Below, piece by piece: positions 24,038 to 33,971 of a stretch of DNA of 64,000 nucleotides (position 1 is the first letter of the stretch; each line of letters begins with the position of its first letter). The position numbers were made by a program, and so were the translations under genes. The notes beneath the pieces were generated by a model. It did no database searches and had not been told where the DNA came from. It was given only the letters and a program-made list of their open reading frames with translations. Origin of the DNA: SAR202 cluster bacterium bin22 (GTDB taxonomy: Bacteria > Chloroflexota > Dehalococcoidia > Lucifugimonadales > UBA3495); assembly GCA_002238505.1 (NCBI GenBank), contig MPMM01000004.1, positions 124,001-188,000 of the forward strand, in the 5' to 3' direction.

Positions 24038-24643
24038 ATGTACACCATCACCCAGATTCGCAACCGTGTTAACACCCTGAAGCGCAAGTACGCCACCGAA
24101 CTCAAAATCCTCAAGGTCTTTCCCATCGCCGAGGAATACTCCCTCGACTGGGCCTGCATGGCCGCTGACCGCCTGCCCCTGCCCGACAGCCACGACTTCA
24201 TCCGTCACCTGGCATCCTGGGGCTTCCGCTTCAACACCTACACCAACCTGTTCCAGTACCTGGAACGCTGCCGTGAGCGGGGCGACATCCCCGATGCCCA
24301 GGGCATCTTGGCCAGCCTCTTCCCCGAGGTGCCCCGCGAGAAACTGGTAAAACTCCTGCCCTACAACCGTCCACCCCGCGAGGACCGGGGATGGTATGCC
24401 GCCAAGTCCCATGAAATCGTCCGCGCCGCCGCCATGGTCCTCGCCAGCATGCGCAAGCTCACCGCGCCCCGGTCCGGCAGACCCCTGCCCCGCCCGGCCA
24501 CTGGTCCCGCCCCGGTCGCAGCCTCCGGAACCCGCCCGGTCAACCGGCCCGCCACTGCCACACCGCCCGGTCCTCGCCTCCCCTTGGGAACCGGAAGCTC
24601 CCCGGGCCAGGCAGCCCGGCCCCATTGCCCCGTAGCGCCGTAG
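24038..24643 (+). CDS. Uncharacterised protein with Pro/Arg-rich tail
   Basis: A 201-residue protein that I do not recognise. Residues 1-135 look globular and helical (MYTITQIRNRVNTLKRKYAT at the N-terminus, then EEYSLDWACMAADRLPLPDS). Residues about 140-201 are a low-complexity, proline-, arginine- and alanine-rich disordered tail. ATG 24038 follows AAGGAGCAAACC. The previous gene is on the same strand 290 bp upstream, separated by repeats. GC and codon bias match the genome core. Confidence 0.65.
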   Translation: MYTITQIRNRVNTLKRKYATELKILKVFPIAEEYSLDWACMAADRLPLPDSHDFIRHLASWGFRFNTYTNLFQYLERCRERGDIPDAQGILASLFPEVPREKLVKLLPYNRPPREDRGWYAAKSHEIVRAAAMVLASMRKLTAPRSGRPLPRPATGPAPVAASGTRPVNRPATATPPGPRLPLGTGSSPGQAARPHCPVAP

Positions 24644-24701
24644 CTGCCGGTCCCTGTCGCCGCCCAATACCGGCCAAATTGGAATCAGCCCCCAAAACCC
24701 C

Positions 24702-24730
24702 TTGACATGGTGTAGTGGGCTGACTATACT
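24702..24730 (+). promoter_or_regulatory. 16S rRNA promoter
   Basis: TTGACA at 24702-24707, a 17-bp spacer and TATACT at 24725-24730, about 78 bp upstream of the mature 16S 5' end. Confidence 0.8.
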
Positions 24731-24765
24731 AACCGAACGTCACTTCCCGAGAGGGCGGTAACGAA

Positions 24766-24796
24766 GGCACCTTAACAGTTGAATAGTAGAAGGAAG
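24766..24796 (+). promoter_or_regulatory. 5' half of 16S precursor processing stem
   Basis: This 31-nt segment pairs with 26525-26555 over its full length with only three mismatched positions, forming the long RNase III-type stem that brackets 16S rRNA. Confidence 0.85.
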
Positions 24797-24807
24797 TAAG
24801 GTTTTTC

Positions 24808-26324
<1,517 letters not shown>

Positions 26325-26524
26325 GGGAGTACTTAACTCCTGCGGTTTCCCGGGCTGACCGGGTCGCGCAGGGGCCATCTCCCAGGTCGAACGGTGAGTG
26401 TTCCGTTTCTTAAGTCTGTTTGGTTGAGCTTCGGCTCCCCGGCTGATGGAAACGGTTCCCTGTGAAAACTCATCGCACATCTGGGCCCACATCGAGTGGG
26501 CCAACTAACTCACTTAGAACTTCT

Positions 26525-26555
26525 CTTCCTTCTACTATTCAGATGTTAAGGCGCC
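26525..26555 (+). promoter_or_regulatory. 3' half of 16S precursor processing stem
   Basis: Complement of 24766-24796. The about 200 nt between the mature 16S end and this element hold no tRNA that I can fold. Confidence 0.85.
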
Positions 26556-26562
26556 ACTGAGA

Positions 26563-26590
26563 AGCCGGACCATCGGGTCCGGCTCTTTTG
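26563..26590 (+). terminator. Terminator of the 16S unit
   Basis: Nine-bp stem AGCCGGACC/GGTCCGGCT with a 4-nt loop, followed by CTTTTG. Confidence 0.85.
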
Positions 26591-26691
26591 TTGCCCGACC
26601 CGCCCCCATCAACCCCATATTCAACAGACCGGGTCATTCGATCATATTGGCAGAGTCTCATCCACCGTTATCTAGGTAGAGTATCTTTCAC

Positions 26692-26786
26692 CGTTCGCCC
26701 TGAGCCCGTCGAAGGGCCTCCCGAAATGGCTCTCCAGGCTCACCACGAGCGGACTCGAGGAGTTGCCACCGACAAGCGAAAGACCC
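26692..26786. repeat. 95-bp interspersed repeat, copy 2
   Basis: Matches 2656-2750 over 95 bp with about seven mismatches and no gaps. It ends 20 bp before a candidate sat promoter, the same spacing as copy 1 to the rnpB promoter. Confidence 0.85.
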
Positions 26787-26806
26787 ATATTCACCATTCC
26801 GGGGTG

Positions 26807-26835
26807 TGGCAAATGCGGGCCAATCGTGCCATAAT
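26807..26835 (+). promoter_or_regulatory. Possible sat promoter
   Basis: TGGCAA at 26807-26812, a 17-bp spacer and CATAAT at 26830-26835. The -35 is weak, so this is tentative. Confidence 0.4.
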
Positions 26836-26913
26836 ATCCCCGCTTTAACAGCGCTGTACGTCTGGCGGGAATTCGACCCGGAATTCACGAAAGGCTTCAG
26901 GCAATCCTCTGGT

Positions 26914-28194
26914 ATGCGACGGAAACAATTGGTTGACAACAGCCTTTCCCCCCACGGTGGCGTCCTCGTCGAACGTGTTGCCCCCCTCCAACCGGGCGAC
27001 CTCGACCGCATTGCCCACCTGCCCCGCATTCCCGTCCGCGACCAGATAGCCCGCGAATGTGTCAACATCACCTACGGCTTCTTCTCCCCCCTTGAAGGCT
27101 TCATGGGCAGCGCCGACCTCGATTCGGTTGCCCGCCACATGACCCTGGACAGCGGCTACATCTGGAGCATTCCCGTTGTCTTAGACCTGTCCCACGCCGA
27201 AATTGCCCGACTCTCCCTCGAGGCCGGGGATTCGGCCCTTCTCCTCTACCAGGACCAGCCCCTTGCCATTCTGGATGTCGAGGAGATCTACTCCTACGAC
27301 AAGGAGTTCCTGGCCCAGCAGGTGTACGGCACTACCGACGAAGCCCATCCGGGCGTCCAGCGCACCTATGCCTACAGCGATATGTTCGTGGCCGGCAAGG
27401 TCACGCTGGTAAACCCGCCCACCATCAACCCGCCCTTCGACCGTTACTGGCAAACGCCCCGGCAACTGCGCCAGGCCCTCGCTGACAAGGGGTGGAGCAA
27501 GGTGGTTGCCCACCAGAGCCGCAACGTCCCCCACGCCGGTCACGAATGGCTGATGAAGGGCGCCTGGTTCGCCTCCGAGGCCGACGGTGTCCTGGTCAGC
27601 GCCGTCATCGGCGAGAAGAAGCCGGGAGACTACATCGACGAGGCCATCGTCCTGACCCACGATCTGCTGCGGGAGGCCGGGTTCTTCCGGGAAGGCACCC
27701 ACCTCACCTCTACTCTCATGTGGGACATGCGCTACGCCGGACCTCGGGAGGCGGTGTTTCACGCCCTCGTCCGCAAGAACCTGGGATGCACCCACCATAT
27801 GTTCGGCCGCGACCACGCCGGCGTGGGCAGTTACTACGATACCTACGCCGCCCACCGCATCTTCGATGACCTTCCCGACCTGGGAATCAAGTCCGTACTG
27901 ACCTTGGAATGGTGGTACTGCCCCGTTTGCGGCAGCGTTGCCTATGAGGGCCTGTGCGGCCACCGAGAGGAAAAACAGGACCTGGCCGGTACTCTTATCC
28001 GGCGCATCATTCAGGGCGGGGAGGAACCTGCCCCCACCACTCTCCGTGCCGAAGTGCTGGAAGTGGTCAGGGACTGCGCCGAAAAGTACGGCTTCGGATC
28101 ACCCTTCGTCGAGGACAACTACCTTCAGAACCGCACCCCCGTCATGTCCATGCCCGAACTGGAGGTTGGTTGTACTTGTAGTGGAACAACATAG
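26914..28194 (+). CDS. sat: Sulfate adenylyltransferase (ATP sulfurylase)
   Basis: A 426-residue enzyme interconverting ATP plus sulfate with APS plus pyrophosphate. The substrate motif is HQSRNVPHAGHEWLMKGAW and the second ATP motif is GRDHAGVGSYYDTY. A CPVCGSVAYEGLCGH metal-binding insert, typical of the Sat type of dissimilatory sulfur metabolisers, is present. ATG 26914 is chosen because RRKQLVDNSLSPHGGVLVER matches the usual Sat N-terminus; its ribosome site is weak. aprB and aprA follow on the same strand. In this arrangement Sat may run toward sulfate plus ATP (sulfite oxidation) or the reverse; sequence alone does not decide. Confidence 0.95.
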   Translation: MRRKQLVDNSLSPHGGVLVERVAPLQPGDLDRIAHLPRIPVRDQIARECVNITYGFFSPLEGFMGSADLDSVARHMTLDSGYIWSIPVVLDLSHAEIARLSLEAGDSALLLYQDQPLAILDVEEIYSYDKEFLAQQVYGTTDEAHPGVQRTYAYSDMFVAGKVTLVNPPTINPPFDRYWQTPRQLRQALADKGWSKVVAHQSRNVPHAGHEWLMKGAWFASEADGVLVSAVIGEKKPGDYIDEAIVLTHDLLREAGFFREGTHLTSTLMWDMRYAGPREAVFHALVRKNLGCTHHMFGRDHAGVGSYYDTYAAHRIFDDLPDLGIKSVLTLEWWYCPVCGSVAYEGLCGHREEKQDLAGTLIRRIIQGGEEPAPTTLRAEVLEVVRDCAEKYGFGSPFVEDNYLQNRTPVMSMPELEVGCTCSGTT

Positions 28195-28204
28195 TGGCAA
28201 AAGT

Positions 28205-28239
28205 GCGCCCCCGGCCAAAGGCACCGGGGGCGCTGTTTT
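28205..28239 (+). terminator. Strong hairpin with U-tract between sat and aprB
   Basis: A perfect 10-bp stem GCGCCCCCGG/CCGGGGGCGC (28205-28214, 28224-28233) with a 9-nt loop, then TGTTTTG. It sits inside the sat-aprBA cluster, 11 bp after the sat stop and 33 bp before the aprB start. Confidence 0.75.
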
Positions 28240-28271
28240 GGGATACAAGTCAAGATCTGCAGGAGGAATCT

Positions 28272-28724
28272 ATGCCTACCTTTGTAAATCCCACTGCCTG
28301 TAATGCCTGCGCAGGTGAACACCAGGGCCCGCTGTGCGTTTACATCTGCCCCAACGACCTCATGGCGATGGACACCGAGGCGAACAAGGGCTTTAACCAG
28401 GAGCCTCAGCTCTGCTCCGAGTGCTACGCCTGCGTCAAGCTCTGCCCCCAGGAAGCAATTCACGTCAGGGGCTATTCCGACTTCATTCCCCTGGGTGCTT
28501 CCGTGCAGCCTCGTCGGGTGGAAGGCGGCTTGACCTGGACGGTGACCTTCCGTAACGGCAAGGTTCTGGAATTCACCTACCCGTCTCGCAGCACTCCCGC
28601 TGGTTCCTCGGAACCCTACCGGAACTTCGCCGAAGACCCCGTTGACGACCTCAAAGGTCAGGGTCTGGCAGGTGAATCCCTGTGGCTGGGGGTGGACACC
28701 TTGCCCACCATCCGGGCCAGCTAG
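28272..28724 (+). CDS. aprB: Adenylylsulfate reductase beta subunit (Fe-S)
   Basis: A 150-residue ferredoxin-like subunit passing electrons to AprA. Two [4Fe-4S] sites are visible: the CNACAGEHQGPLCVYICP stretch and CSECYACVKLCPQEAIHV. The C-terminal part (RGYSDFIPLGASVQPRRVEG onward, ending in a tryptophan-containing tail) is the AprB-specific extension that wraps around AprA. ATG 28272 follows AGGAGGAATCT. aprA begins 20 bp after the stop. Confidence 0.95.
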   Translation: MPTFVNPTACNACAGEHQGPLCVYICPNDLMAMDTEANKGFNQEPQLCSECYACVKLCPQEAIHVRGYSDFIPLGASVQPRRVEGGLTWTVTFRNGKVLEFTYPSRSTPAGSSEPYRNFAEDPVDDLKGQGLAGESLWLGVDTLPTIRAS

Positions 28725-28744
28725 TAAAGGAGGCCACTAACAAA

Positions 28745-30610
28745 ATGGCTACGCCAACAGTAGAAACCGTCGAATGTGACATTCTGATAATCGGCGGCGG
28801 CATGTCCGGTTGCGGCGCCGCCTTCGAATCCAAGTTCTGGGGCAGCGACCTCAGGGTCGTCATTGCCGAGAAGGCCGTTATTGAACGCAGCGGCGCCACC
28901 GGCGAGGGCCTTTCCGCCATTAACTGCTACATGGGCCAGCGCTATGGCTGGAACACCCCGGAAGACTTCGTCAACTACGTAGTCAACGACATGATGGGTC
29001 TGGCCCGCGAAGACCTGGTTTATGACGTGGGACGGCATGTGGACTCCTCCGTTCATCTGCTGGAAGAATGGGGCCTCCCCATCTGGAAGAAGGACGACGG
29101 AAGTTACGAACGCATCGGCCGCTGGCAGATCCCCATTCACGGCGAGTCCATCAAGCCCGTGACCGCCGAACCGGCCCGCAAGGCCGTCGGCCAGGAGAAC
29201 ATCTACGAGCGGGTGTCTATCACCCACCTGATTACCGACGCCAACGACCCCAACCGCATTGCCGGCGCCGTGGGCTTCGGAGTCCGCGAAGACAAGCTCT
29301 ATGTCTTCAAGGCCCGGGCAGTAATCATCACAACCGGCGGCGCTTCCAACGTCTTCCGCCCCCGCTCGGTCAACGAAGGTATAGGACGTACCTGGTATTC
29401 GGTGTTTGCCACCGGCTCAGCATATGGCTTGATGATTCCCGTTGGTACGGAAATGACCCAGATGGAACACCGTTTCGTACCCACCCGCTTTAAGGACGGC
29501 TACGGTCCTGTGGGAATGTGGTTCCAGTACTTCCACGCCCGGGTTACCAATGCCCTTGGCGAGGACTACACTGTCACTCGCGACGACGAACTGGACAAGT
29601 TCCCTCCCTACGGCCGCGCCGTACCGACGCCCACCCCACTGCGCAACCACCAGATGTTCCTGGACATTAAGGCCGGCCTCGGCCCCATGTACATGCGCAC
29701 CGAAGAGGCTATGCAGAAGCTGGCCGAGGGCGACCCCGAAAAGATGAACAAGGTCCGCGAGGAAGCCTGGGAAGACTTCCTGGACATGACCATCGCGCAG
29801 GCCCTTACCTGGGCCTCCCAGAACATCGAACCCGAGGTAACCCCCTCCGAGGTTAACCTGGCCGAACCCTACATCATGGGTTCCCACTCCGGCGAAGCTG
29901 GCGCCTGGGTCAGCGGACCTGAAGACCTGGCTCCTCCGGAATACTTCTGGGGTTACAACAAGATGACTACTATCCGTGGCCTGTTCGCCGCCGGCGACGG
30001 CGTCGGAGCCGCCCCCCACAAGTTTTCCTCGGGCTCCTTCACTGAGGGACGCCTGGCTGCCAAGGCTGCGGTCAACTTCGTCCGCGACAACAGCGAAATA
30101 CCGACCGTCAACGACGAACAGGTTCGCCAGCTCCACCAGTCGGTCTGGTCTCCTCTGGAAACCTTTGAAACTCACCGGGGAGCTTCCACCGCAGAAGGCG
30201 TCAACCCCAACTACATCACTCCTTCCGACGCCCTGGTTCGCTTGCAGAAGATCATGGACGAGTACGCCGGCGGCGCCTCGGCCTGGTACACAACCAACGG
30301 CCCGACGCTGGAGCGGGGTATTGCCCTCATCGAAATGCTGCGCGAGGATCTGGTTCACCTGGGCGCCCGCAACCGCCACGAACTGCTGCGCTGCTGGGAA
30401 GTCGTACACCGCACCTGGGTCGGCGAAGCCCACATGCGGCACCTGCTGCACCGCCAGGAAACCCGCTGGCCCGGCTATTACTATCGAGCCGACTACCCCG
30501 ACCTGGACGATGCCAACTGGCGTGTCTTCGTCAACTCCACCTTTGACGCGGCCAACAACAAGTGGAACCTCAAGACCCGGCCGTACTTGAACGTGGTCAC
30601 CAACATCTAG
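28745..30610 (+). CDS. aprA: Adenylylsulfate reductase alpha subunit (FAD)
   Basis: A 621-residue flavoprotein that reduces APS to sulfite and AMP, or the reverse. The FAD motif is ILIIGGGMSGCGAAFE at the N-terminus. AprA-specific blocks include GATGEGLSAINCYMG, WGLPIWKKDDGSYERIGRWQ, EMTQMEHRFVPTRFKDGYGP and the late GLFAAGDGVGAAPHKFSSGS. Length is normal for the family. ATG 28745 follows AAAGGAGG. No qmoABC, dsrAB or other sulfur genes are adjacent. The membrane Fe-S protein at 51360-53414 is a possible electron partner, which is an inference only. Confidence 0.95.
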   Translation: MATPTVETVECDILIIGGGMSGCGAAFESKFWGSDLRVVIAEKAVIERSGATGEGLSAINCYMGQRYGWNTPEDFVNYVVNDMMGLAREDLVYDVGRHVDSSVHLLEEWGLPIWKKDDGSYERIGRWQIPIHGESIKPVTAEPARKAVGQENIYERVSITHLITDANDPNRIAGAVGFGVREDKLYVFKARAVIITTGGASNVFRPRSVNEGIGRTWYSVFATGSAYGLMIPVGTEMTQMEHRFVPTRFKDGYGPVGMWFQYFHARVTNALGEDYTVTRDDELDKFPPYGRAVPTPTPLRNHQMFLDIKAGLGPMYMRTEEAMQKLAEGDPEKMNKVREEAWEDFLDMTIAQALTWASQNIEPEVTPSEVNLAEPYIMGSHSGEAGAWVSGPEDLAPPEYFWGYNKMTTIRGLFAAGDGVGAAPHKFSSGSFTEGRLAAKAAVNFVRDNSEIPTVNDEQVRQLHQSVWSPLETFETHRGASTAEGVNPNYITPSDALVRLQKIMDEYAGGASAWYTTNGPTLERGIALIEMLREDLVHLGARNRHELLRCWEVVHRTWVGEAHMRHLLHRQETRWPGYYYRADYPDLDDANWRVFVNSTFDAANNKWNLKTRPYLNVVTNI

Positions 30611-30634
30611 TCCGACCGACAATAACGCTACACC

Positions 30635-30662
30635 GGCCCCAGGCACTTGCCTGGGGCCGCTT
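30635..30662 (+). terminator. Hairpin after aprA
   Basis: Nine-bp stem GGCCCCAGG/CCTGGGGCC with a 6-nt loop, 24 bp after the aprA stop. The U-tract is poor. Confidence 0.6.
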
Positions 30663-30780
30663 ACTGGCTGCCCCTCCCACAGTCTTGCCCCAAGTCTCCC
30701 ACACTCAAATACAGCCCCCTCGACGGTCTCCCCGCCCTCTCCCGTCTGTTAGTCCTTGTTAACCTCCCTGTCGCCAATGC

Positions 30781-30786
30781 TATAAT
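30781..30786 (+). promoter_or_regulatory. -10 box TATAAT before dehydrogenase gene
   Basis: TATAAT at 30781-30786. The best -35 is TTGTTA with a long 19-bp spacer. The start codon is 48 bp downstream. Confidence 0.5.
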
Positions 30787-30833
30787 CGCCGCCGTAGCAA
30801 GCTCTACTATTAACCACGCGAGGAGCAACAACA

Positions 30834-31730
30834 ATGAGAGTCGGATTTGTAGGCCTTGGCAACATGGGAAATCCTATGGCCACCAACCTGGTTAAGGCCG
30901 GTCACCAGCTTACCGTCCATGATCTTCGCCGCGAGGCCGCCACCAATCTCCTGGAAATGGGCGCCGAGTGGGCTGATACCCCCAAAGACTGCGTGCCCGG
31001 TAACGACGTGGTCCTTACGTCGCTCCCTGCACCCAGGGATGTGGAGGCCGTTGTCCTTGGGGAAAACGGCATCCTGGAGGGCGCAACCGCCGGCGACGTT
31101 TACATGGACCTGTCCACCAACTCACCTACCATGATTCGACGAATCCACGACGTTTGCGCGGAACAGGGAGTGAACGTGCTGGATTCCCCGGTCAGTGGCG
31201 GTGTCTATGGCGCGGCGGCGGCCACCCTGGCAGTTATGGTGGGTGGCGACGAGGCCATATTCAATCGCATGAAGCCCACCCTGGACGCCATCGGCAGCCA
31301 CGTCGTTTATTGCGGCCCCATCGGCAACGGCATGGTCTGCAAGATCTGCAATAACACCCTTGGCATGGGCATCGGGGTTCTTATGACCGAGGTGCTTACG
31401 CTGGGCGTCAAGGCCGGTGTTGACCTGGCGGTGCTGGCAGACGTGATAGCCAACAGTTCCGGCGGCAACCGGCGTCTCGTGGAAAAGTTCCCTCGCTACC
31501 TCTTCAAGGGCAACTTCGAGCCCGGCTTCGCCACTGCCCTGGCCGCCAAGGACGTGCGCCTGGGCACAGACCTGGCCCGGGAGTATGGAATGCCGATGGA
31601 GTTGTCTAACCTGGTGGACCAGCGGCATGTGGAGGCTCTGCACCGAGGCTGGGGCCCCGAGGATTCGGACGCCGTCAGCAAGCTCCAGGAAGAAAAGGCG
31701 GGCGTTCAACTCCGGCTGCCCGACGCTTAA
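30834..31730 (+). CDS. Beta-hydroxyacid dehydrogenase (3-hydroxyisobutyrate dehydrogenase family)
   Basis: A 298-residue NAD(P)-dependent dehydrogenase. The N-terminal Rossmann motif is VGFVGLGNMGNPMATNLVKA, the substrate-binding block is DSPVSGGVYGA, and the catalytic lysine is in GNGMVCKICNN. ATG 30834 follows GAGGAGCAACAACA. It stands alone between hairpins. A paralogue on the opposite strand at 33972-34925 shares the same layout. Candidate substrates include 3-hydroxyisobutyrate, tartronate semialdehyde and related acids; the specific one cannot be read. Confidence 0.9.
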   Translation: MRVGFVGLGNMGNPMATNLVKAGHQLTVHDLRREAATNLLEMGAEWADTPKDCVPGNDVVLTSLPAPRDVEAVVLGENGILEGATAGDVYMDLSTNSPTMIRRIHDVCAEQGVNVLDSPVSGGVYGAAAATLAVMVGGDEAIFNRMKPTLDAIGSHVVYCGPIGNGMVCKICNNTLGMGIGVLMTEVLTLGVKAGVDLAVLADVIANSSGGNRRLVEKFPRYLFKGNFEPGFATALAAKDVRLGTDLAREYGMPMELSNLVDQRHVEALHRGWGPEDSDAVSKLQEEKAGVQLRLPDA

Positions 31731-31740
31731 CGAAACGCTC

Positions 31741-31768
31741 AACGGGAGACTCTCACCGGTCTCCCGTT
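31741..31768 (+). terminator. Hairpin after dehydrogenase gene
   Basis: Ten-bp stem AACGGGAGAC/GTCTCCCGTT with an 8-nt loop; no strong U-tract. Confidence 0.5.
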
Positions 31769-31862
31769 GCGCCAGGTCTAGCTGTCTTGCCCTGCGTACT
31801 ATTTCTCCATCTCCAGTGGGGCGTACATCCATACCCAGATTTACAACTTTGGGAGTTGCCTG

Positions 31863-32681
31863 ATGCCCTGCAAGCACAAAGCCAACGGAATTCGCAAACT
31901 GGGCCGGTTGGTCCGTATAGCCTTAACTTCGCCAGCGTTGATTGCCTGCGCGGCGGTCAATCCTGCGCCTGCTGACTCTCCACCCGCCGCCCCGGATGAC
32001 TGGGGCTACTGGGGCAGAGGAGCGCCCAATAACTGGGGAGACCTGTCTCCCGAGTTTGGTCTCTGCGCTACCGGAACCCGCCAGTCTCCCATTGACCTGG
32101 TTGACTGGGCTGAAGATTCCTCGGCGCCGGCCATGAGTTTCAACTACACGGGAAGTCCCACGGAAGTTAACCATAACGGCAAGGTAGCCCATGTGGAATA
32201 TGGCGAGGGCAACACTCTGACTGTTGGTGACCGGCGGTACGAGCTGGTCTCGATGCACATTCACGTCCACGCTGAACATCAGGTGAACGGGCAGCTATTC
32301 CCGGCCGAGATGCACCTGGTTCACCGCAAGGAAGGCGGATTCCTGGGCGTCGTAGGGCAGATTTATCGCTTGGGCGAACCGGACCCGGTGGTTCAGGCCC
32401 TGATTGATGCGTACCCGGAGCCGGGACAGGCCAGTCACTCCGTTACCGGACTCAACGCCGCCGATTTCGTGCCGACGGGCACGGGCTATTATCACTACGA
32501 TGGATCCCTGACTACGCCACCCTGCACCGAGGGCGTGGACTGGTACGTCCTGGAACAGACCAGGACCATCTCCCAGGAACAGGTAAACCGTATTGCCGCC
32601 CTGCATAACGGGTTCAACCATCGGCCCATTCAAGGCAGGAATGGCCGGAACCTGCTCTATTCGGGACCCAGGCAGGGTTAA
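31863..32681 (+). CDS. Alpha-class carbonic anhydrase, probable exported lipoprotein
   Basis: A 272-residue alpha-carbonic anhydrase hydrating CO2 to bicarbonate. Zinc ligands are in MHIHVHAEHQ (two histidines) and EMHLVHRK (third). The core also shows WGDLSPEFGLCATGTRQSPI and YHYDGSLTTPPCTEGVDWYV, with the cysteines that usually form a disulfide. A basic N-terminus and a hydrophobic stretch ending in LIAC (cysteine at about position 29) suggest a lipobox, so the enzyme is probably anchored outside the cytoplasmic membrane. ATG 31863 follows GGGAGTTGCCTG. Confidence 0.92.
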   Translation: MPCKHKANGIRKLGRLVRIALTSPALIACAAVNPAPADSPPAAPDDWGYWGRGAPNNWGDLSPEFGLCATGTRQSPIDLVDWAEDSSAPAMSFNYTGSPTEVNHNGKVAHVEYGEGNTLTVGDRRYELVSMHIHVHAEHQVNGQLFPAEMHLVHRKEGGFLGVVGQIYRLGEPDPVVQALIDAYPEPGQASHSVTGLNAADFVPTGTGYYHYDGSLTTPPCTEGVDWYVLEQTRTISQEQVNRIAALHNGFNHRPIQGRNGRNLLYSGPRQG

Positions 32682-32962
32682 CCTTCTTCAAGGCCCAGGG
32701 CCAGTCGCCGGACTATTCCACCACATTCCAGGCCGAGCAACGAGGACGAAACGCAACGCAAATGCTACCGGGACGCCTTCAGTAAGGGGGCAAGATAGCT
32801 ATGGTGATGGGCGCTGCTTCCGTTCTCCGGGCGGATGTTACCAGCGCCGCCGATCGCGCCGCCATGGCAGGGGAGGCCACGGAGCGCTGCGGCGTTCTCC
32901 ACGGCCTGTTTATCAACGGTGAAACAACGGGGCTGGCTCTGCGGCCAACGTGGAGAAAGAGG
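32682..32962. other. Intergenic between convergent genes
   Basis: About 280 bp between the carbonic anhydrase stop and the EamA gene stop. I see no gene, repeat or clear terminator. Confidence 0.4.
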
Positions 32963-33871
32963 CTACAGCAGGGTCAGCACCATAATTCCGACTACTACCA
33001 TGCCCACCGCCAGAAACTTTACTGACAGTGTCCGCCACTCCAGGGGTTCATCGAGTATCGGCAGCCAGCGTGTGCTGCAGAGGGTGCTGAACAGGAACAC
33101 TGACAGGGGTCGAGTAGCGGTGGCCGTAGCGACCAGGGATACGGGCCCCAGGTTGATGGCGAGCACGTTCAGCCATACCCCCAGCGGAGCCAGGGTAAAC
33201 TCCGCGCCGAACAACAGGAAAAGGGTTTGCCTGTCCCGCATGGCCAGAAAGAAATCTCCCCAGGCGCCCGGTTTCCACAGGGTGAGGAATACCAGCCCCA
33301 TTCCGTAGTTTCGAACCGAATAAACAAACAACACGGGCAGTTCGTTGAGAGCCTGCTTCCCCAGCACAATGGCCAGGGCCGTAAGTATGCTGGCCCCGAT
33401 CAGGATGGGCAGCGCCCAGCTTATCCGAATTGCCAGGCCTCCCCTTGACCCCCAGAGGGAAACCAGGAATGCCCCGCCTACGACAATTACAATGCCGGTC
33501 CATTGAGCAACCGACAGGGTTTCCCCCAGAAGGAATACTCCCATGAACGCCACGAACACGGGGAAAGTGTGGATAATGGCCGAAGAGCGGGAGGCCTCCT
33601 CCATGGTATAGCCCCAGAACATCATCGCCAGGGCCCCGCCCCAGCAAAGTCCGGAAGCGACGGCATAGCCAATCGAACCCAGGGAGGCGTCAGTCGGAAT
33701 GCCGGTAAATACCAGGGCGAAAGTCCCGTGAGCGACTAGGCAGACGGCCATTCCGGCGTAAAGAGAGGGCAGGTTGGGCATGTTATACGAGGTCAGTCGT
33801 TTATCCAGAACGGTGACAAACCCCATTATTCCGGCGCTGGCCAGAGCGACCCAGAGGTACAGTGGACCCAA
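32963..33871 (-). CDS. EamA/DMT-family permease
   Basis: About 302 residues with roughly ten hydrophobic helices in two homologous halves, for example LYLWVALASAGIMGFVTVLD at the start, then SAIIHTFPVFVAFMGVFLLG and LVATATATRPLSVFLFSTL. This is the drug/metabolite transporter superfamily, usually exporters of amino acids or metabolites; the substrate is unknown. A TTG at 33871 is preferred because AAGGGG precedes it at proper spacing; another in-frame TTG at 33889 lacks a ribosome site. It is followed upstream by a divergently regulated dehydrogenase on the same strand, about 80 bp away. Confidence 0.8.
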   Translation of the reverse strand: MGPLYLWVALASAGIMGFVTVLDKRLTSYNMPNLPSLYAGMAVCLVAHGTFALVFTGIPTDASLGSIGYAVASGLCWGGALAMMFWGYTMEEASRSSAIIHTFPVFVAFMGVFLLGETLSVAQWTGIVIVVGGAFLVSLWGSRGGLAIRISWALPILIGASILTALAIVLGKQALNELPVLFVYSVRNYGMGLVFLTLWKPGAWGDFFLAMRDRQTLFLLFGAEFTLAPLGVWLNVLAINLGPVSLVATATATRPLSVFLFSTLCSTRWLPILDEPLEWRTLSVKFLAVGMVVVGIMVLTLL

Positions 33872-33971
33872 AAAAGTTCCCCTTCGCAATGATTGCGCCC
33901 GGTTCCCGCCGGCGTGGTAGAGGTGGCCGGGAAGCCGAGCGCCGGTTATAAGGCTAAATCCCGAAGCTACG

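Noticed and set aside
32801-33025. Small plus-strand gene overlapping the end of the EamA gene
   Set aside because: No ribosome site or recognisable domain, and it overlaps a well-supported membrane protein gene in antisense.
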